Below, piece after piece: positions 60,946 to 64,000 of a stretch of 64,000 bases of DNA. The first letter of the stretch is position 1. Every line of letters begins with the position of its first letter. Position numbers and translations under genes: made by a program. Source of the stretch: Drosophila persimilis (taxonomy: Eukaryota; Arthropoda; Insecta; Diptera; Drosophilidae); NCBI RefSeq assembly GCF_003286085.1, contig NW_020825288.1, positions 8,928,001 to 8,992,000 of the forward strand, in the 5' to 3' direction. The notes beneath the pieces are model-generated. The model was not told where the DNA came from, searched no databases, and saw nothing but the letters and a program-made list of their open reading frames with translations.

Positions 60946-63892
60946 ATGTCGAAGGGTTCGGGCTCTGAAGATGAGCCGCTGGTGCCAGATGATTTCGATG
61001 ATGATTTTTACCGAGAACTGGGCGAAAAGATACCAGAGGTGAGGTGTCAATGTCTTCCAAGCCAAAAATTCAATCTTATGTCTTTTTAATCTGCAGGCCA
61101 CCAAAGCATTGCGGCAAAAGGACACTCCCAATAATGCGGACAATGTGCAACGGCTGCTCATCTGTGGCACCCGGTACAAGAACGATCTCCGCATGGAGCG
61201 GGATCGCGCCCAGGAGCTGCAAAAGACGATCGAGACTCTCGAAGGGCGTTTGGAGAATGCCGCTCGTGTGAGTAAGCTGGACATGGCCACCATTGAAGAG
61301 CTGCGTGGGGTTATAGGTGAGTGCATCAAGTGTAGCCACAGAAGAACTTTCTACTTATATCTCTTTTTCAGAGGGTGCTTGGAAGCAGAAGGATGCTGCT
61401 CAGATACGGGAACAGTCCGCACAGGATGAGGTGCTGAGTCTGCGCGAGAAACTGGACGAGTCCGAGCAAATGGTGGCCCATCTGAATGAGAAGCGTCTGG
61501 CCATGAGCAAGCGCGACGATGGCAAGGAACGGGAGCGTCTCACCGCTGAGATAAACGAGCTGAACAAGCGCCTGCAGATGCAGAGGTCCTGCACAGCAGA
61601 GCTGGATAGCACCATAGAGGGACTGGAAGCCAAGAACAAGGAATTGGTGAAGCTATTGGATGTGAGTGGACTCTAGGGAGGTTGTTTTCCGGCCTCAGAA
61701 TCTATTCTTCGTTTAGGAAACCTCTACCGATGCCTGCAATCTGAAGCGAAAGAGCGATGCTCTGGCCAAAGAGCTGGCCACCATGAAGAGCGATGAGACC
61801 AAGTACCAGGAACAAATCTCCCACATGAAGTCCGCCAACGAGCACCTAACCAAAGTCAAAGTCCGTCAGAATCTGCAGATTCTGTCGCTGAAGACAAACC
61901 TCGAGCACTTGAATACGCAGCACAATGCGACGAGCAACAAGTTGGCAAAGCTTACCGTAGATCTGGAGTACGCTGTCCAGGAGCGGGACAAGAACAAGCG
62001 AGCCCTGAACCAGCGCATTAACCTGCTAAAGGTGCGGGAGGATGAGCTGATCAAAGTGCGGCAGGAAAATGGGAAGCTGGCCAAGTCACAGGAAACCATT
62101 GCCCGGAAATACGCAGGCCTGGACGAGTCCAAGCGAGAGGTGGAAGAAGAGAACATACGCCTCAAGTAAGTGCCAGGGTTTTCAAAATGCATCTAACACA
62201 CTCTACTGCTATTGCTACACAGAACACAGTTGGGAACCCAGGACAAGGAGCTGGAGTCGATGCGTCGGGTGGTCCATCACTTTGAGAAGCACAACGAGAA
62301 TCTCACCAAGGAGCGGGATGTTTTGCGCAGGGACTTGCAGGCGGAGCATCAACAGCTGGAGCAGATCACCGCCCAGCATCAGGAGTCACAGCACGAGGTG
62401 CGCGCCCTAACGGACACCATCACCACCATGGACATCAGGCTGAAGAAGCTCAACGAGGACGCCAACAAGTTGAAGAAGGAGAAGACCAAGAAGATGGATG
62501 AAATCCAACACTGGATTGATAAGCTGGATGCCTTGCAGAGTAAATGTTGTCCCAATCTGTCCTTATTTGCTTCTAAGACATGCTTCCCCTCTGTTCAGAC
62601 GAAATGCGGTTGAAGGAGAACTACGAGATCGAACTAAAGCGCACTATTAGCGATCTGGAGGCCAAGTGTTCCAAGTTTCAGCAGCAGCACGACGTCTTGG
62701 CCAACGAGCGGCAGAGTCTGCAGCGGAATCTCCAGCTGGCCGACGATGATCGACAGAAACTTCGCGACCAGCTGGTCAATCTGCAGTCGCACATAGAGAA
62801 GCTAAAGGGAAAGATCTCCTATCGGGATGGGGAGCTGAACAAGCTGCAGCTGCAGATCGATCGCATGGAGAAGGAGCGCCGACTGCTGCGGAACGAGGTG
62901 CGACAGGCGCAGCTGGGGCAGCAGCACACCAAGGCCGAGCTGCTGGACAAGCGGAAGGAGAACGATCGCCATGCCAAGTCACTGCAGGAGGACGAGCAGC
63001 GATTGTCGCGCCTGCGCAAGGATGTGGACAACCTGATGAACGAGAAGAATGCCATTAGTGCGGCACTAACCAAGCGCAACGAGGAGTACGATCGACTGAA
63101 GCACACGTTGGAAAACCTGCAGACAGTCTACGACCAGGCGGAGCGTCAGTGCGGCCAGTGCCAGGACGATATGCGGCTGATGGGCGTGGAGATCAAGAAT
63201 TTACGCACCGAACGCGATGTGCTGCGTGCCGATCGCGAGAGTGCAGCCGACTTGCGGCAGGAGCTGCTGCAAATGCATCGCATGCTCAATCAGGAGCGCA
63301 TCAAGGCTCGCGCCCTGCAGGACGAAATGGTCACGCCGATGAATGTGCACCGCTGGCGTCTGCTCAGCGGCAAGGATCCCGAGAAAATGGATCTGCTCGA
63401 ACGCATTCGAATCCTGCGCAAGCAGCTGCTCTCCCAAAACGTGGCCGCCCTGGAGCATGAGCGGGCCCTCAACGAGGCCCAGCAGCTGTATGCGGCCCTG
63501 AAAGAGTTTATGCTGAAGCTGCCCAGCCACAAGGTGCGAGCGGAGTTGAACAGCGTCAAGGTGGGTGGGAAACTCCACTGGAATCTATCCTTAATCCCTT
63601 AAATCTTTCCTTTCAGGCCACGCTATCTGCCAAGGAGCGTAAGCTGAGGGTTCTCAAGGCAGAGCTGAGTGTCAAGGAGGCGGACGAGAAGTCCAATGTC
63701 GTGAAGCTGGAGGAAATGCGCCTCAATCTGGCGCTAACCAAGACACAGCTGCTGGAGGAGAAGAAACGCAAGCAAAAGCTGCTGGAAGAACGCCAGCTCC
63801 TAGAGCAAATGCAGGCCCATTGCTACTCGGCGCCCCCACAGCTGCCACGAACACTAGGAGCGGGCTTTAAGATGGTCACCACCTTGATTTAA
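60946..63892 (+). CDS. CFAP58 (CCDC147), ciliary/flagellar coiled-coil protein
   Basis: Axoneme-associated coiled-coil protein needed for motile cilia and sperm tails in its family. Exons: 60946-61038, 61097-61316, 61372-61661, 61717-62165, 62223-62539, 62599-63560 and 63617-63892; 868 residues, close to the vertebrate length (about 870). An acidic N-terminus (DEPLVPDDFDDDFYRELGEK) is followed by almost continuous heptad-rich coiled coil. The family signature PMNVHRWR is present at about residue 703, before a second coiled-coil segment. By gene order it corresponds to CG6059 of D. melanogaster. In flies motile axonemes occur only in sperm, with related ones in sensory neurons, so testis expression is expected. 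Confidence 0.88.
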
Positions 63893-63929
63893 TCACGAGT
63901 TACGAGCTGGAGCCGGCTGGAGCACACAC

Positions 63930-63935
63930 AATAAA
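63930..63935 (+). terminator. poly(A) signal of CFAP58
   Basis: AATAAA 38 bp downstream of the stop codon. Confidence 0.7.
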
Positions 63936-64000
63936 ACCTCAGCTGCCATCGGCACTCAGTTTTCTTTTCTTGCAGTCGCCGTAGGCGGAAACGGAGGATT

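Overview
The window is genomic DNA from a fly of the genus Drosophila. Genes carry short phased introns with GT/AG borders, TATA or insect core-promoter motifs and AATAAA signals. Gene content and order match the 97E region of D. melanogaster chromosome arm 3R (Muller element E): a RYamide-type GPCR, a neprilysin, spatzle, two RR cuticle proteins (Cpr97Ea and Cpr97Eb), eater, genderblind, an NKAP homologue, a ZDHHC16-type palmitoyltransferase and CFAP58. The species cannot be fixed from the sequence alone. The expanded eater array and the homopolymer tracts in spatzle suggest it is not a close copy of the melanogaster locus.

Layout. 1-8 kb: the 3' end of a neuropeptide GPCR (+) converges on a nine-exon M13 metallopeptidase (-), whose first intron hosts an unrelated gene on the other strand. 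8-14 kb: a possible small transcription unit, a 42-codon ORF (+), then spatzle (-, six coding exons). 14-27 kb: a long gene-poor stretch leading into an unrecognised 555-residue secreted protein (+) with a two-codon first exon. 28-36 kb: Cpr97Ea and Cpr97Eb, both minus strand, each with its own TATA box and a 3-4 codon start exon. 37.9-48.2 kb: three takeout/JHBP-family genes (+), with eater (-) inserted between the second and third. eater has a 31-unit, 99-bp tandem array with 495-bp and 990-bp higher-order periods. Upstream of eater lies a tandemly duplicated block containing two short secreted-peptide-like ORFs, one holding a 23-nt exact copy of eater sequence. 48.3-51.2 kb: an active-site-complete secreted alpha-carbonic anhydrase (-). 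54.1-56.6 kb: genderblind (-). 57-64 kb: a compact housekeeping block of NKAP (-), ZDHHC16-type enzyme (+) and CFAP58 (+).

The genes do not form one pathway. Themes are innate immunity (spatzle as Toll ligand, eater as phagocytic receptor), extracellular and cuticular products (Cpr pair, 555-residue protein, takeout family, carbonic anhydrase), peptide signalling (GPCR, neprilysin) and basic cell functions. Exon structures were built by hand from splice-site phase. All complete multi-exon models close in frame, which is good internal support, but no transcript evidence was available.
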